Source: Sanghuangporus weigelae (lineage: Eukaryota; Basidiomycota; Agaricomycetes; Hymenochaetales; Hymenochaetaceae). Taken from it: a DNA stretch of 64,000 nt. Of this stretch, positions 43,061 through 53,676 are shown one piece after another. The DNA lies in NCBI GenBank assembly GCA_033182465.1, contig CP137322.1, positions 2,046,001-2,110,000 of the forward strand, given 5' to 3'. The stretch's first letter is position 1. Every line of letters begins with the position of its first letter. Under the pieces are notes generated by a model. The model ran no database searches. It was not told the origin of the DNA and saw only the letters and a list, made by a program, of their open reading frames with translations. The position numbers and the translations under genes were made by a program.

Positions 43061-45597
43061 ATGCAAATCTCACGATGCATTCGAGCATCTGTTCGACGGC
43101 GAATCATACCATGTCTCTCTCTTGATTCTTCCGAGGCTGCTGCCCGCAACCGCTACATAATTATCCGCAACTTTTTCAAGCAGGAAATCCATGCAGTCGA
43201 GAACCATCTTCGTACGAGACCCCCCTCTCGTGGCCACATTCTGAGACTTCATATCCCTCCGCTGCAAGCCTGTAACAGCCCGAAAAGTCGCCTCTATCAC
43301 ACGTCATCTCGGCTTCAGGAAGGAAAACCATTCAATGGAGAAAACAAAGAACCGACAGGATCTACGAACGGACATAAGACCGTAGAGAAGAATGTGGCGA
43401 AAGGCGATGAACACAGTCGTTATCAACACCTTGAGAACTACTCTCGGTTCTTCCGTCGCCTTGCTATGTCTTTACCACCGATCCCTAGACAGCGTCCGAC
43501 TCGAGATGACCTATTAAAAGTCGCGACAAGTTTCTGGCAGAGACTCAGAATCCGCTTTAAGTGGATTACAATCAAGTCGTTTCGGAAATTCAATGCCGAT
43601 GAGATCTCTGCGTTTGTCACTTGGTTCGTTATGAGTCAAACGGCATGGATTTTGATTGGCACGTAAGTCCGTGTCATTTTTTCTTTGAACTTTCTCTCAA
43701 ACCGAATTTTAGAACAACATTCTTTTCTGTTGTATTCGCGACTTTAAACAGCCTTCGACTACAGGGTGCGCATGTACTCCAGTTTTCACATTATAGTTAA
43801 TGACCGTTTCTCAGAGTATGTTGCAAGAGCGATTAGCAACTACTTGACGTCGGAAACTGGAATTACCATAATCTTTGAATCTGCTATCGTGCCCAAATGG
43901 AAGGACTCGCGTATAGCTTTCAAGAACGTGTATATATCGCGACGCCCGCGTCACATGAATGATACTTCGCAAGTGGATCCGAATGCAGGGCATAAGGCCG
44001 CGGCTCTGTACGATATCCACAACCATCCCGCATATCATGGACTAGACGATGAGCATGCTCCCTCTCTATCCGGGGCCGGAGAAGATACGAATTACATGTT
44101 TTTCGATCTTAACGTTGACTCAGTTGATGTGACTTTCTCACTTTGGCGTTGGTTGGACGGGAAAGGGCTCGTGAAGGATGCCATCGTTAAGGGAGTACGG
44201 GGAGTCCTAGGTGAGATAGACTAATCTCCAATAATCCGTCGCTCATGGATAACATATTCAGATCGACGGCATATATTCTACGACCCTGATCAACCGCTGA
44301 ACCCGGCCGACTTCCGACATCCAGCCCGTTCTGGAGATTTTGAACTCGAGTCATTGCAGGTGGAAGATCTCCTAGTCACAATCTGTCAGCCTGGAGACTT
44401 CCGCCCATTCACTTTCTCGATTTTCCGTGCGGACATCAAGACGTTTAGAAAGCGATGGCTGTTCTACGACTTCTTATCGGCTGATAGTGTGGTAGGCCAA
44501 TATGACAACTGCCTGTTCAGCCTTCACAAACCTCAGAGCATCGGCCGAACGATGGAACAAGAGATGAAAGATGGGCAATGGGCTCGCATGGTATGTTTCA
44601 TTGACAAGCCGGGAGATTTTTTGTCGCTCATTGTTTATAGGCTCGATTCCGGATCGATGGCGTAAATATTGACCATCTCAAGCGTGCAACGATCATGGAA
44701 GGACCAGTGTCATGGATCACGTCGGGGAAGTTTGACGCCGTACTGGACATCCGTTTCCCTCATACCGAGCAAACAGATATCAACGCTTTGCTCGGAGAGC
44801 TAGCTGAGGCAATATCAAGCGCAGCATCAGCACAGGCGGCGCGGTTCGTTGATCGTATACCTGGGCAACGCGAGCTGGCCAGACCCGCTATATCTGCACC
44901 TGAGGACGTGGCAGAAGCGGAGGTGGAAAGTACGGCGGTGCGACCCGTGGTCTCCATCGATATCGACCTACGGTTCAGAGACGTGAAGGCGACGGTGCCC
45001 ATTTTCAGTCGGGACCTTTCTTACGTCAACAATGCATTGATTCGACCAATTGTCGCGTTCATCAAGTAAGAGTCATGAAACTTATATGCTATCTTTTTGC
45101 TTACACCTTATTATTCAGTGCGAATAAAACTTTAGTACCCATCCGATGCAGAGTTATAAAAGAACTCAGTGAATTTGATGGAGCGTGGACAGTACGTAAT
45201 ATTTCATACCCCTTAGAAGACGAGGCTAACAGAAGACACGCTCCTGGTAGATGTGGGAGAGTGAGTTGAAATAAGGCGCTTATTTTTTATATATTTTAGC
45301 TAACCATCTTTGCAGCCGGTTTGATGGACGAGATCTCACTGAAGGTTAGTTAGAAATGTTGACATCGGCTCTCAATCTGACTCCTTTTAGCTATACGAGG
45401 CGTTGGCATATCATGTCACCCAGGCGAACTTCAATCATCGAGTTAAGACAGTCGGTGTTTGGAGTTTACAGAAGACGATCATCGCGGCGCTTCAGGCTCT
45501 TCAAGCGGTAATGCAGCCTATGAGCGTCTATCTTCCGCACTTACAAGTGAGAGAGATTGGGCCTCCGCTTGTGGAATGGGGCAACATGCCCTCGTAA
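43061..45597 (+). CDS. MDM31: mitochondrial distribution and morphology protein Mdm31
   Basis: Nine exons: 43061-43662, 43713-43765, 43815-44210, 44262-44590, 44641-45065, 45119-45191, 45251-45260, 45316-45344, 45391-45597; 707 aa. The N-terminus (MQISRCIRASVRRRI) and the Arg/Ser-rich first 120 residues act as a mitochondrial presequence. A hydrophobic region near residues 185-215 (WFVMSQTAWILIGTTTFFSV) is the inner-membrane anchor. Family blocks: 'ISNYLTSETGITIIFESAIV', 'PKWKDSRIAFKNVYISRRP', 'FDLNVDSVDVTFSLWRWLDG', 'CLFSLHKPQSIG', 'RFRIDGVNIDHL', 'ITSGKFDAVLDIRFP', and near the end 'ANFNHRVKTVGVWSLQK'. Mdm31 and Mdm32 are inner-membrane proteins needed for tubular mitochondria, nucleoid stability and cardiolipin homeostasis. 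Exon 7 is a 10-nt microexon (MWE plus one base). Confidence 0.9.
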
Positions 45598-45984
45598 CTT
45601 TCGAGCGTATAGAAAAAAGTACGGTATTCAATTTTTTTTTCTCGGTTGCTAATGTCGGTTCTCCGTACGCTTGCATTCCTCATTGTACATCAAGTTTTAT
45701 AATTTAGCATTCCTCCTCTCAATCTCACGTCTTCGATATGGATTGTTTCTACGACTTCGATGCTCTGCTCTTTATGAATATACGGAATTCTCACGATGGG
45801 TTTGATCATGTGATCGTACGTAAGTGAAAGCGCGTTCGCTCCAGACATGACGCGTACCGACGGCTCAACAAAATGAGGTCATTTTAACTGCTTGGTGGTT
45901 CGTACCGTATAAAACGAGGCATTCCTCGGTTTCGTCCTCTGCATCAGACCACTGCCACCTTGCCTTTGGCGTAGCTAACCTGCC
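45598..45984. other. promoter spacer of CWH-type gene 1
   Basis: 387 bp. The second half is duplicated upstream of CWH-type gene 2 (shared GATCATGTGATCGT, AAAACGAGG and ACCACTGCC pieces). Contains a TATA box at 45908-45914. Confidence 0.5.
45803..45914 (+). promoter_or_regulatory. promoter elements of CWH-type gene 1
   Basis: The near-palindrome GATCATGTGATCGT (45803-45816) and a TATAAAA box (45908-45914, 71 bp before the ATG). The first element is repeated unchanged at 47363-47376 before the second copy. Confidence 0.55.
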
Positions 45985-47193
45985 ATGTTTCCTCGCTCAG
46001 TCGTAGCACGTTCTAATGTTTTCGTTACTAGACGTGTAATCGTGCGTCGGCCACCTTGTGCACGAGCTCGCTTTCAATCGACCGCGTCATCTTCCGGATC
46101 GTCTTACAGGAGCTATGATGCTTCCCATGTTGCGGCCGGCGTGGCTGGCGGCTTGACTGTTGTTGTAGTAGGTAAGAACTTGAATTTCCAAGTCGTGTTT
46201 TTTTTTATACGATTCCATTAGGCTATGCCTGGTACCACAGGAGTGGACTTAAGACCGTCGTTCAAACGTCCAAAGACATGAAGAGTTATCTACAGTCTAC
46301 GCGTGATAAGGTCTTGACCAAGGCAAATGAGACTGCAAAGAATCCTAGCCAAGCGCTTTCCAATCTGCGTGACATCGCCAAATCCTACACGTTTTACATC
46401 CCGGGTGCAGGGTCCTACATCGACGATACGTTTGAAGAACTTCAGTACATATACGAAAAGCATGCGGATGAAATGGACTCGATCCTAAAGGAAACGTCGG
46501 AAGAGCTCATCAGGGCAACGCAAAATCGTCGTCCGGATGCCGAGACGGCAAAGGATGTTGCTAGCATTGTCGGGAAAGCCATTAGCAGAATGAAACAACT
46601 TGGAGGCAAAGTTGGTGGCACCGTTTTGGATATGCATCCAGCAGCCAAAGAGATGCTAGGCAGCAGCTACGAGCAATTTCAGAATCTAGCACAGAAGGCA
46701 GGCTCTGAAGGGAAGAAAGCTCTGAAAGAAGTGAAGGATCAGGTATGAGAATTCCGTTTTCTTGCATTTCCTTCTCATTTCGACGGCACTCTACGAAGGT
46801 ACAAGAGCTGGTATCCAAGAATAAACTCGATGAGGGTTCCATTAAGAAAGTTCTTGGTACTATACAAGAAAAGACATCAACGCTTCGAAAACAAGTTGGT
46901 GAATCCGGAATCGTCGAAGAGATTTTCAAGAATGTTCCGGACAAGGACGAGGTAGGTCAAACTAAAGTAATTTACTAGTAGGGATGTTCACATGGGATTT
47001 ACGACTTCGTTTGCTCTAGCTATTTAAGAAGGCTCCGAACATCCAAGCTTTATTGAGCATCACAAGGGAGCATAGTGAGGAAGCGAAAGGCCTGGCGAAA
47101 GAGACTGTCTCTGACGTACTCTCGGTGCTGGAGGAGAAGGGCAAAAAGGCGAAGGACATCTCGGAGCGGGCGAAGCGTAGATCGGAGAAGTAA
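45985..47193 (+). CDS. 'calcofluor white hypersensitive'-type mitochondrial/membrane protein, copy 1
   Basis: Four exons: 45985-46171, 46222-46742, 46799-46951, 47020-47193; 344 aa. The N-terminus MFPRSVVARSNVFVTRRV with many Arg and no acids looks like a mitochondrial targeting sequence; a Gly/Val-rich span (SHVAAGVAGGLTVVVVGYAW) around residues 45-65 is a likely membrane anchor. The rest is helical and coiled (DMKSYLQSTRDKVLTKANET, 'YTFYIPGAGSYIDDTFEELQ', 'LGSSYEQFQNLAQKAGSEGK', and a charged Lys-rich tail). Agaricomycete proteins with this layout, including 'GYGWYH', 'SYIPGA' and 'LGSSYEEL' blocks, are usually annotated 'calcofluor white hypersensitive protein'; I recall that label rather than having searched it. 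Molecular function unknown. Tandem with copy 2. Confidence 0.78.
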
Positions 47194-47517
47194 CCTACAG
47201 ATTTTAATAGTGTACGCTCGTCATTCTTTGTTCGTCTATTGCTATGCTTGTTACGCTTGGCATGAACCAACCGCTTTCGTATGTCATGAAATCCTTATGG
47301 TGTGGTGACATTCGAACATTGATACGGTCCTTCACGAAAACATTGTGTACATACAATTGGAATGATCATGTGATCGTTCGGATATGAAAACGCGTCATGA
47401 CGCGTTTACGGCTTGACAAAACGAGGTCGCTAAAAATGGCTCCGTGGTCCATATAAACGAAATTTCGTTCTTTAGATTAGACCACTGCCGCTTCGTCTCA
47501 GGCGTAGCTAGTTACCC
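47194..47517. other. promoter spacer of CWH-type gene 2
   Basis: 324 bp duplicated in part from the promoter of copy 1: GATCATGTGATCGT at 47363-47376, ACAAAACGAGGTC near 47417, a TATAAAC box at 47452-47458 and ACCACTGCC near 47481. No gene. Confidence 0.5.
47363..47458 (+). promoter_or_regulatory. promoter elements of CWH-type gene 2
   Basis: Same near-palindrome GATCATGTGATCGT (47363-47376) as before copy 1 and a TATA-like ATATAAAC (47451-47458), 60 bp before the ATG at 47518. Confidence 0.55.
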
Positions 47518-48560
47518 ATGCTTCGTCTCTCTGTTGTAGCTCGTTCCAATGCTTTTGCTACTGCCAGACGCGTGATTGTGTGTCGGCCAATGCCCGCACA
47601 AGTGCGCCTTCAATCAACAGCGTCACCTTCCAGTTCATCTTCCGGGGGGTTCGGTGCTTCTCATGTTGCGGCCGGTGTGGCCGGAGGCTTGACCGTTGTC
47701 TTAGCAGGTAAGAGCTTGCTAGATTTTCAGCGTCAGTTTTTCTCACAATTATTCCGTTAGGCTATGCCTGGTACCACACCAGCGGCCTCAAGAACGTTGT
47801 TCAGACGACAAAAGACATGAAGAGTTATCTACAGTCTACGCGTGATAAGGTCTTGACTAAGGCAAACGAGACCGTAAAGAATCCTAGCCAAGCGCTTTCC
47901 AATCTGCGCAGTATCGCTAAATCCTGCACGTTTTATATTCCCGGTGCAGGATCCTATATCGACGATACATTCAACGAGCTTGAGTACATATACGAGACAC
48001 ATGTGGACGAGATGGACCTGATCCTAAGGGAGACGACAGATGAGCTCATAAAGGCAACGCAAAATCGTCGTCCGGACGGGGAGACGGCAAGGAATGTTTC
48101 TAGCATCGTCGGGAACGCTATTCGCAGAATGAAAGAGCTTGGGGGTAAAGTTGGTAGCACTGCTCTGGACAGGCATCCGGCAATTAAGGAGAAACTGGGA
48201 AGCAGCTACGAGCAACTACAGAACGTAGCACAGAAGGCAGGTTTTGAAGGGAAGAAAGCTCTGAAAGAAGCGAGAGACCAGGTATGAATGTGACGTTACC
48301 TCACTACTTCCTGGCATTTTAACCTGTCTTTTTGTTTGAAGTTACAAGAGCTGGTATCCAGGAATAAACTTGACGAAGGTTCCATCAAAAAAATTCGTGA
48401 GTCTATTCAAGAGAAGACATCGAAACTCCGAGGACAAATCAGCGAGTCCGAAGTGGTCCAAGATATTCAGGAACGTTCCGGACAAGGACGAGGTATGTCA
48501 AACAAGTCCATGTAGGATTTCTCACATGGACTCGTGACTGCGTTTACCCCAGCTACTTAA
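47518..48560 (+). CDS. 'calcofluor white hypersensitive'-type protein, copy 2, with truncated C-terminus
   Basis: Exons 47518-47707, 47761-48281, 48342-48492, 48553-48560; 289 aa as read. Strong match to copy 1 through exon 2 (both 521 nt; 'MKSYLQSTRDKVLTKANET' identical). In exon 3, copy 1 reads GAGATTTTCAAGAATGTTCC where copy 2 has GATATTCAGGAACGTTCC, two bases shorter, so copy 2 changes frame, ends exon 3 in 'SGQGR' and stops at TAA right after the splice (48558-48560). The downstream DNA (48561-48720) still resembles exon 4 of copy 1 (LLKKVPHVEELFNLTEERTE) but with a second frame change. The protein keeps the presequence, span and first helical part. It may be functional without the tail, or decaying. 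Confidence 0.72.
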
Positions 48561-49179
48561 GAAAGTGCCTCACGTCGAAGAGCTATTCAACCTTACCGAG
48601 GAGCGTACTGAGGAAGCAAAACTCTGGCAAGGAAGGTCGACACTGGCTTTTTTTGGTTACTGGAGAAAAAGGGCAAGAAGGCGAAGGAATTTCGGATCGG
48701 ACGAAGGGTGAATCGGAGAAGTACCTTCAGTGTGGACTCGGTTTTTTTTCTTTGATTGTCTATTGCTATGTTCGTTACGCTTTGCATGAATCAATCACTT
48801 TCGTACGTATGAAATCCTCTTGGTGTATTTTATTCTGGTGACATTCGAATAAACCCCACCTCGCAATTATAATCGGTTCAAACTCGCGACCGAAAATCAA
48901 TGAGTTTAAAGGAGAGCCATCTAATACGCTACATATTATGGGTGATACAGTCAGGATACATACAGAATGCCGAGTCGAGTGTGTGGAGATTATAGATATT
49001 CGAGAGGAAAAGATAGAGTTAACTGAAGGTGAAGTTCATGCACGCGAATACTAATAGCGAGACATTGTGAACCATTTTAGGGAGTAGTCCGTTTCGACAG
49101 GGGTTACGCTGATTGCTAATATCAGTAAATTGAATGGAAGGTCGTCCATAAAGAGTTTTCGAGGTTCGCACCTAACGAC
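48561..49179. other. 3' remnant of CWH-type copy 2 and spacer
   Basis: 48561-48720 is the untranslated former exon 4 of copy 2. The rest (to 49179) is spacer to the 3' end of the small secreted protein gene on the minus strand; nothing else is seen. Confidence 0.5.
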
Positions 49180-49488
49180 TTATACGACTATTACAGCAGT
49201 CAGAGGCAGCCCATTCAGCTTCGGGTCACAATGCGGCGAGCCAGTTCCACCGCAGCCTCCAGTCTAATGCAAATCGAGAGAATGAGCAAGCTAGATTAGT
49301 GATAGAGCTCATTGGTGACTGCGCCATACCTCTTTCGTTCCTTGGTGTGAACCATTCCTTTCACTGTTCTCGGGTGATACTTTGTTGACAATATCTCGAC
49401 GTTGAGGTATGGCGGCAGCATTGCAAGCAAGAGTCATGAAGAACAAGAGCGCGAGGAAGATGCAGACGATATGCTGAAGGGCGTTCAT
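49180..49488 (-). CDS. small secreted protein, 80 aa, two exons
   Basis: Exons 49488-49330 and 49263-49180 on the minus strand, joined by a 66-nt GT-AG intron (GTATGG ... CATTAG). The ATG at 49488 opens a strong signal peptide (MNALQHIVCIFLALLFFMTL then ACNAAA), with cleavage likely before IPQRR. A dibasic RR four residues into the mature chain could be a Kex2-type processing site. The mature part is about 55 residues, polar, with a 'TGGCGGTGSPHCDPKLNGLP' stretch holding its two cysteines, and a hydrophobic end (TAVIVV). No CAAX box, so not a mating pheromone precursor. I do not recognise the family. Small secreted proteins of this size are common effector or wall-protein candidates in basidiomycetes; role unknown. 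Confidence 0.6.
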
Positions 49489-51049
49489 CGTAGAGATCTG
49501 GTAGTTGGCAAGGTGATGGATGAACTGATGCAATGCTTTGGTTTGGTTCAAGTCAGTTTAGTGGAGCACCAGACAAGAGTCTTCAAATATCCAATCCCTT
49601 GGGAAAGGTGATTGGCGCACAGGGACCGAAACAGTATTTACTCAATCCAGGATCTTCGGCTAGGAGGAGACGCGGACTCCCGCTGTCGCAGCGAATCGTT
49701 GAGTGCCTCAAATTCAGATCCCACGACCTCTCGCATTAGACTTCTAGAATAGGCAATATCCACAGTAAAGACTCCTCAGACCAGCTTTCCACAGAGGCCC
49801 AATGAGCGCAAATGGTTTCGCAGTGTATTCAAGGCGCAATACGCAGAAGTTACGTCTATATATAAATCGCTGGTGATGGACGCACGAGGGTGAGAAAACG
49901 TCTTTTGGAAGAATGGGACGGTAACCGATGCCGAAGCGTGCATGGGAGCGGATAGGACATTTTCCTCATCTTTGGTCCAAAGATACCTTTAACTTCGTGA
50001 TGGCTCGTCCCCACAGCGTCCTCTACGCCTTCAAGTATGGGAGCGTCCGCCAGGTCCAGGGAGAAAAAAAGTGTGAATAGACTTCGCTATTACTTCTCTG
50101 AGATCAATCTCGGAGCCGAAACGCACTTTACGGAACCGGTAGACGACGGAAAATGCTGATAAGCAACGATAAAATGTTCATATGATAAATTTCCGAAGGA
50201 AATGGTGAGGGTTCAGCGGATCCAAAACGTGGTTTCCGCGATTCCAGGCGATTCCGGATCAAGTCTGCTTGAGGAGCTCATGACCTCCTATAGTTGATAT
50301 TTCTGGAACACCGGCAGCAGAGCTAGGAGCTCTTGGACTTGGTGCGGGTTAATCTCTTTTCGGCAAGCTCGGAGCCTGTCCATCATTCAACATAGGACAT
50401 GAGCTAATGTTGCTTAAAGGGCCGAATGATGTCGCACGAAATAGCGAGCAAAGGAACCGAGATGTCCTTGTATATTTTGGACTACTGTCAGGTTGAGATG
50501 ATCTTATTCTCGTAGTCGACGCTAGATTTGGAAGCTATTAGCTTTGAGGATGATGCAGGTGATACTGGACCTGAAGATGTGGACCTGAAAGAAGGATGCG
50601 AGTAGAAGAGCGAAGATTTTAACGTGCGAGTGTCCAATCCAGGGAAGTGGAGCGGCTGGAATGAGATTGTGAATGCAGAAGACTTGAGGATGAATACTGT
50701 ATCCCCGAGGATCCGCCAATCGACTTGATCTGCACTCACCCGTGGCGACAACCCGTAGCAGAGTCTCATCATTATTAATAATTCGTTAGAAATGACGTCG
50801 CACGCAGTGGTTAAAGCCGCACCTCCCTTCACATGAAATACATCGCTTGTGTCGTAAGATGATAGTTAACAGAAGAGTCATCTCATACGGGTGCCCATCG
50901 TTCTGTCCGATCAACGGCGAAATCATCGTTATGTCTTAACTGCAAGTCTATTACTTTTGCAGATCAAGAGACGGTCTATAAAGTCATACTATACCCAGGT
51001 TTAGCGCCTATACAGACGTAAAGAATTGAGTTTCACGTACTGTGCAGAA
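49489..51049. other. 1.5-kb region without a convincing gene
   Basis: Between the small secreted protein gene and the 3' end of UTP6. Open frames are short; the longest (minus, 50832-50488) begins with GTG and has no supporting splice structure or known motif. Reads as promoter and untranslated spacer. Confidence 0.45.
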
Positions 51050-53505
51050 CTAGTCCACCAGTCCATCATCACTATCAATACCTTCCTCCTGACCACCCTC
51101 ATCTTGGTCGTTTTCAATACTGTCAACAATACGCTTCCATCGCTGGTCAAACTGAACACCAGCATCCTGGTTTATAGCCAGCACAGTCCTAGCATTTGCA
51201 ATAACACGCGTAGCCTCGCCTCCCTTTCCATGTCGAATCAACCAACTACCCCACTTCAAAGCAGCTGAACTATGTGCGGTAGGAGAGATAAGTCGCCAAG
51301 TATCGTATATTGTTCGAAGGGCTTGTTCTCTTTCTTCCTGCTCGTCTACAGCCGATGGAGAGGTCGACTGATCTGAAACGTCGACGTCGTTCTGATTTTC
51401 GCTGGAGTAAGTATCGAAGGCCGCCTCCCACATACGTTCGGTTGGTAGGTATTTTGAAGCTATGCGGGAAACATCTTTTGCTTGATCACCTTTTACGTAC
51501 GCGACAGGTTCACCTACTTGAACGGCTAGTTGGGCACGACGATGCAAGAGGCGAATGTAACGGATCAGGAGCTTTTCCGACAGAGAACTGGAAGGGCCCA
51601 TTTGTGTCCCCGCAAGGAGTGACTGAAATACCATATGTCAAATACCCGATGCCAAGCTCGACGATCGAAAATGATGTGACGTCTCCGCACCTCAAGTTCT
51701 GATATCTGCTCTGGAAGGGATCGACCGCTCAGACGTTCAAGACCCCACATCCAAATTTCATCTCTCCTTGAATCCGCTGGCATGCTCCTTGAAATAAATT
51801 TCCTTCTACCTTCTTCCCAGGCACCTCGCCAGTCAGCACCTTCCATGTCTTCTTCAATCTCAAGACTATATTCCACATCAAGTCGGAGAAGCCACAAATC
51901 CACATCCGTCGGACATCTCGACACATACTTCCTCGCAAGCTTGAGGAGCTTAGCCGGAGGGAAAGGACTGGGATTGTGTGATGAGCGAAGGAGACGGAGA
52001 TGAGCTACGTAGAGAGGAGCTGATCGGCCTGATGAGCAGATGGACTGGAGAGACGCCAAGAGATACAAGTTCTTCAAGAAAAGTTAGTATTTGATTATCC
52101 ACACTAATGAAGTAGACTTACTAGGTGCTCATTAATCTCCTTCTCAAACCACTCTGTAACGAACTGAGCATAGGCATATGTCATTTCGTCATCATCCCTT
52201 CGTGCTCGCATGAACTCCATAAGATCTTCGTTAGCCTTTCGGAGGGCATCAACAAGTGCTTCCCCCTCTAAACCGAGAGTAAGGTATCGAGTAGCATAGA
52301 GTTTCGCACACTGCGCGCGGCCTTTTGCATCAAGTCTAGCTCGTGGATTAGAAAAGTCAGGATCACTCCCTTGAGGCGAAATTATTCGAGAGTGCAGGAG
52401 GGAATGCAGATGATCGAGAAGTGACCAGCGTAGTGTAGACGGACAGGGATAAGTGCTAAGAACCTCGTGAAGCGAGGTAAAGAGATGGGGTGTTGGTAGT
52501 GCTGTTGGGAGCAGTCAATATGAGGTAGTTATCCGATGGATGACAATTGTTTGTCCATACCTTTCACCGCGCTTGAAATCACTGTCTTGACTATTGCACC
52601 GTTCAAAATTTCTTTTCGCGCTTGTTCATCATTCTTATCCGCTTCTTCCAGTGCCTCATCATTTTCTTCAGCTCGCTCTGGTTTGTCCAGGTCACCCATG
52701 TCTTCATCTTCACCGGCATCCGCCGTTAGCCCTAATACTTTCCACCGTCGTCGTAATGATTCCACAAAACCCAATTCCATCTTCACGTACTCCCGCCACA
52801 GATCAACATTCTCAGAGTTCAACCTGATCCCACGTTGGAGCAAAACACGCGCTGCAGCATGCGAAAGGTGCTTGAGTTCATGCGAAGCAGCAATGATGTA
52901 CAAGGCAGGAGAGTTAGGATGCAATTGTAATGCCCGTCCGCAAATTCGGGATACCAGAGCACGAGCTTTGGCTCGCTGTGCCGCTTGGATGTACTGTACC
53001 CACAGGCTAACGTCGTCTTTGAATTTCTTCAGCGCGCGTTCAAAGATCTGGAATTGTCTTCGTACGAGTGCGAAGTCTGAGACCGTTGGAGGTCCCTTCG
53101 GTAGTTCTAACGCATAACTGAGCTCAGTCCAGCCTCGTCAGATGAGAATAGGTACTGTTTGAAGACTCACTGAGTCTCTCGACCCTTTTTCTGCGAAGTG
53201 CTTCGAGGCTCATTTCGTACGCAGCATAACGCAGAAAGTCGCTCTTCTTTGGAATCCTACGTACGAGAGCGGTCTCAAATACCGTCCGCTTTTTCATTAC
53301 TTGTCTTATTTCATTCTTTGTTGCGCGTTAGTTTGTCATGATAAGCAATGTATCTTTCAAGGAATCTGACCTGAGTGAATAGACCTTTCTGGACTAGGTC
53401 TTTCAGCTCAGCGAGCATCTATGGGAGAAAATTTGTTTGTCACGACTGTATCTAAATGTTAGTGGCAGAACATACCTGCTCCTGTTGAAACTGCACCCTC
53501 TCCAT
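51050..53505 (-). CDS. UTP6: U3 snoRNP-associated protein Utp6 (HAT-repeat, SSU processome)
   Basis: Seven exons on the minus strand: 53505-53476, 53418-53371, 53315-53171, 53106-52561, 52501-52122, 52071-51691, 51622-51050; 700 aa. The N-terminus has the Utp6 hallmark 'MERVQFQQEQMLAELKDLVQ' and 'GLFTQNEIRQVMKKRTVFE', 'LVRRIPKKSDFLRYAAYEM'. HAT repeats follow (FERALKKFKDDVSLWVQYIQ, ALQLHPNSPALYIIAASHEL, GIRLNSENVDLWREYVKMEL). An acidic insert lies near residues 215-240, and further HAT-like helices near the C-terminus (ALRTIYDTWRLISPTAHSSA) end in an acidic tail. Utp6 is part of the UTP-B subcomplex that acts in early cleavage of the 18S precursor in the nucleolus. Intron 6 ends at the TTTCAG at 51623-51628. 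Head-to-head with the Ser/Pro-rich gene at 53677, about 170 bp apart. Confidence 0.9.
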
Positions 53506-53676
53506 CTTCTTCAGCCAACTTTTCTAAGCAAATATTGGATGAAGTGGTATAAAGCTAAGGTGACGAAGCGTGAGAAATGCGACCATGGACCAATGGAAAA
53601 CGGCCCGAATATCCATCGACCATCTCATCTCCTCATCGCTCCAGTCTCGTCTCTTGCGCCCGACTCGTCGTCGACA

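Noticed and set aside
49180-49488. Mating pheromone precursor
   Set aside because: Length and signal are suggestive, but there is no C-terminal CAAX box and basidiomycete pheromone precursors have no classical signal peptide.
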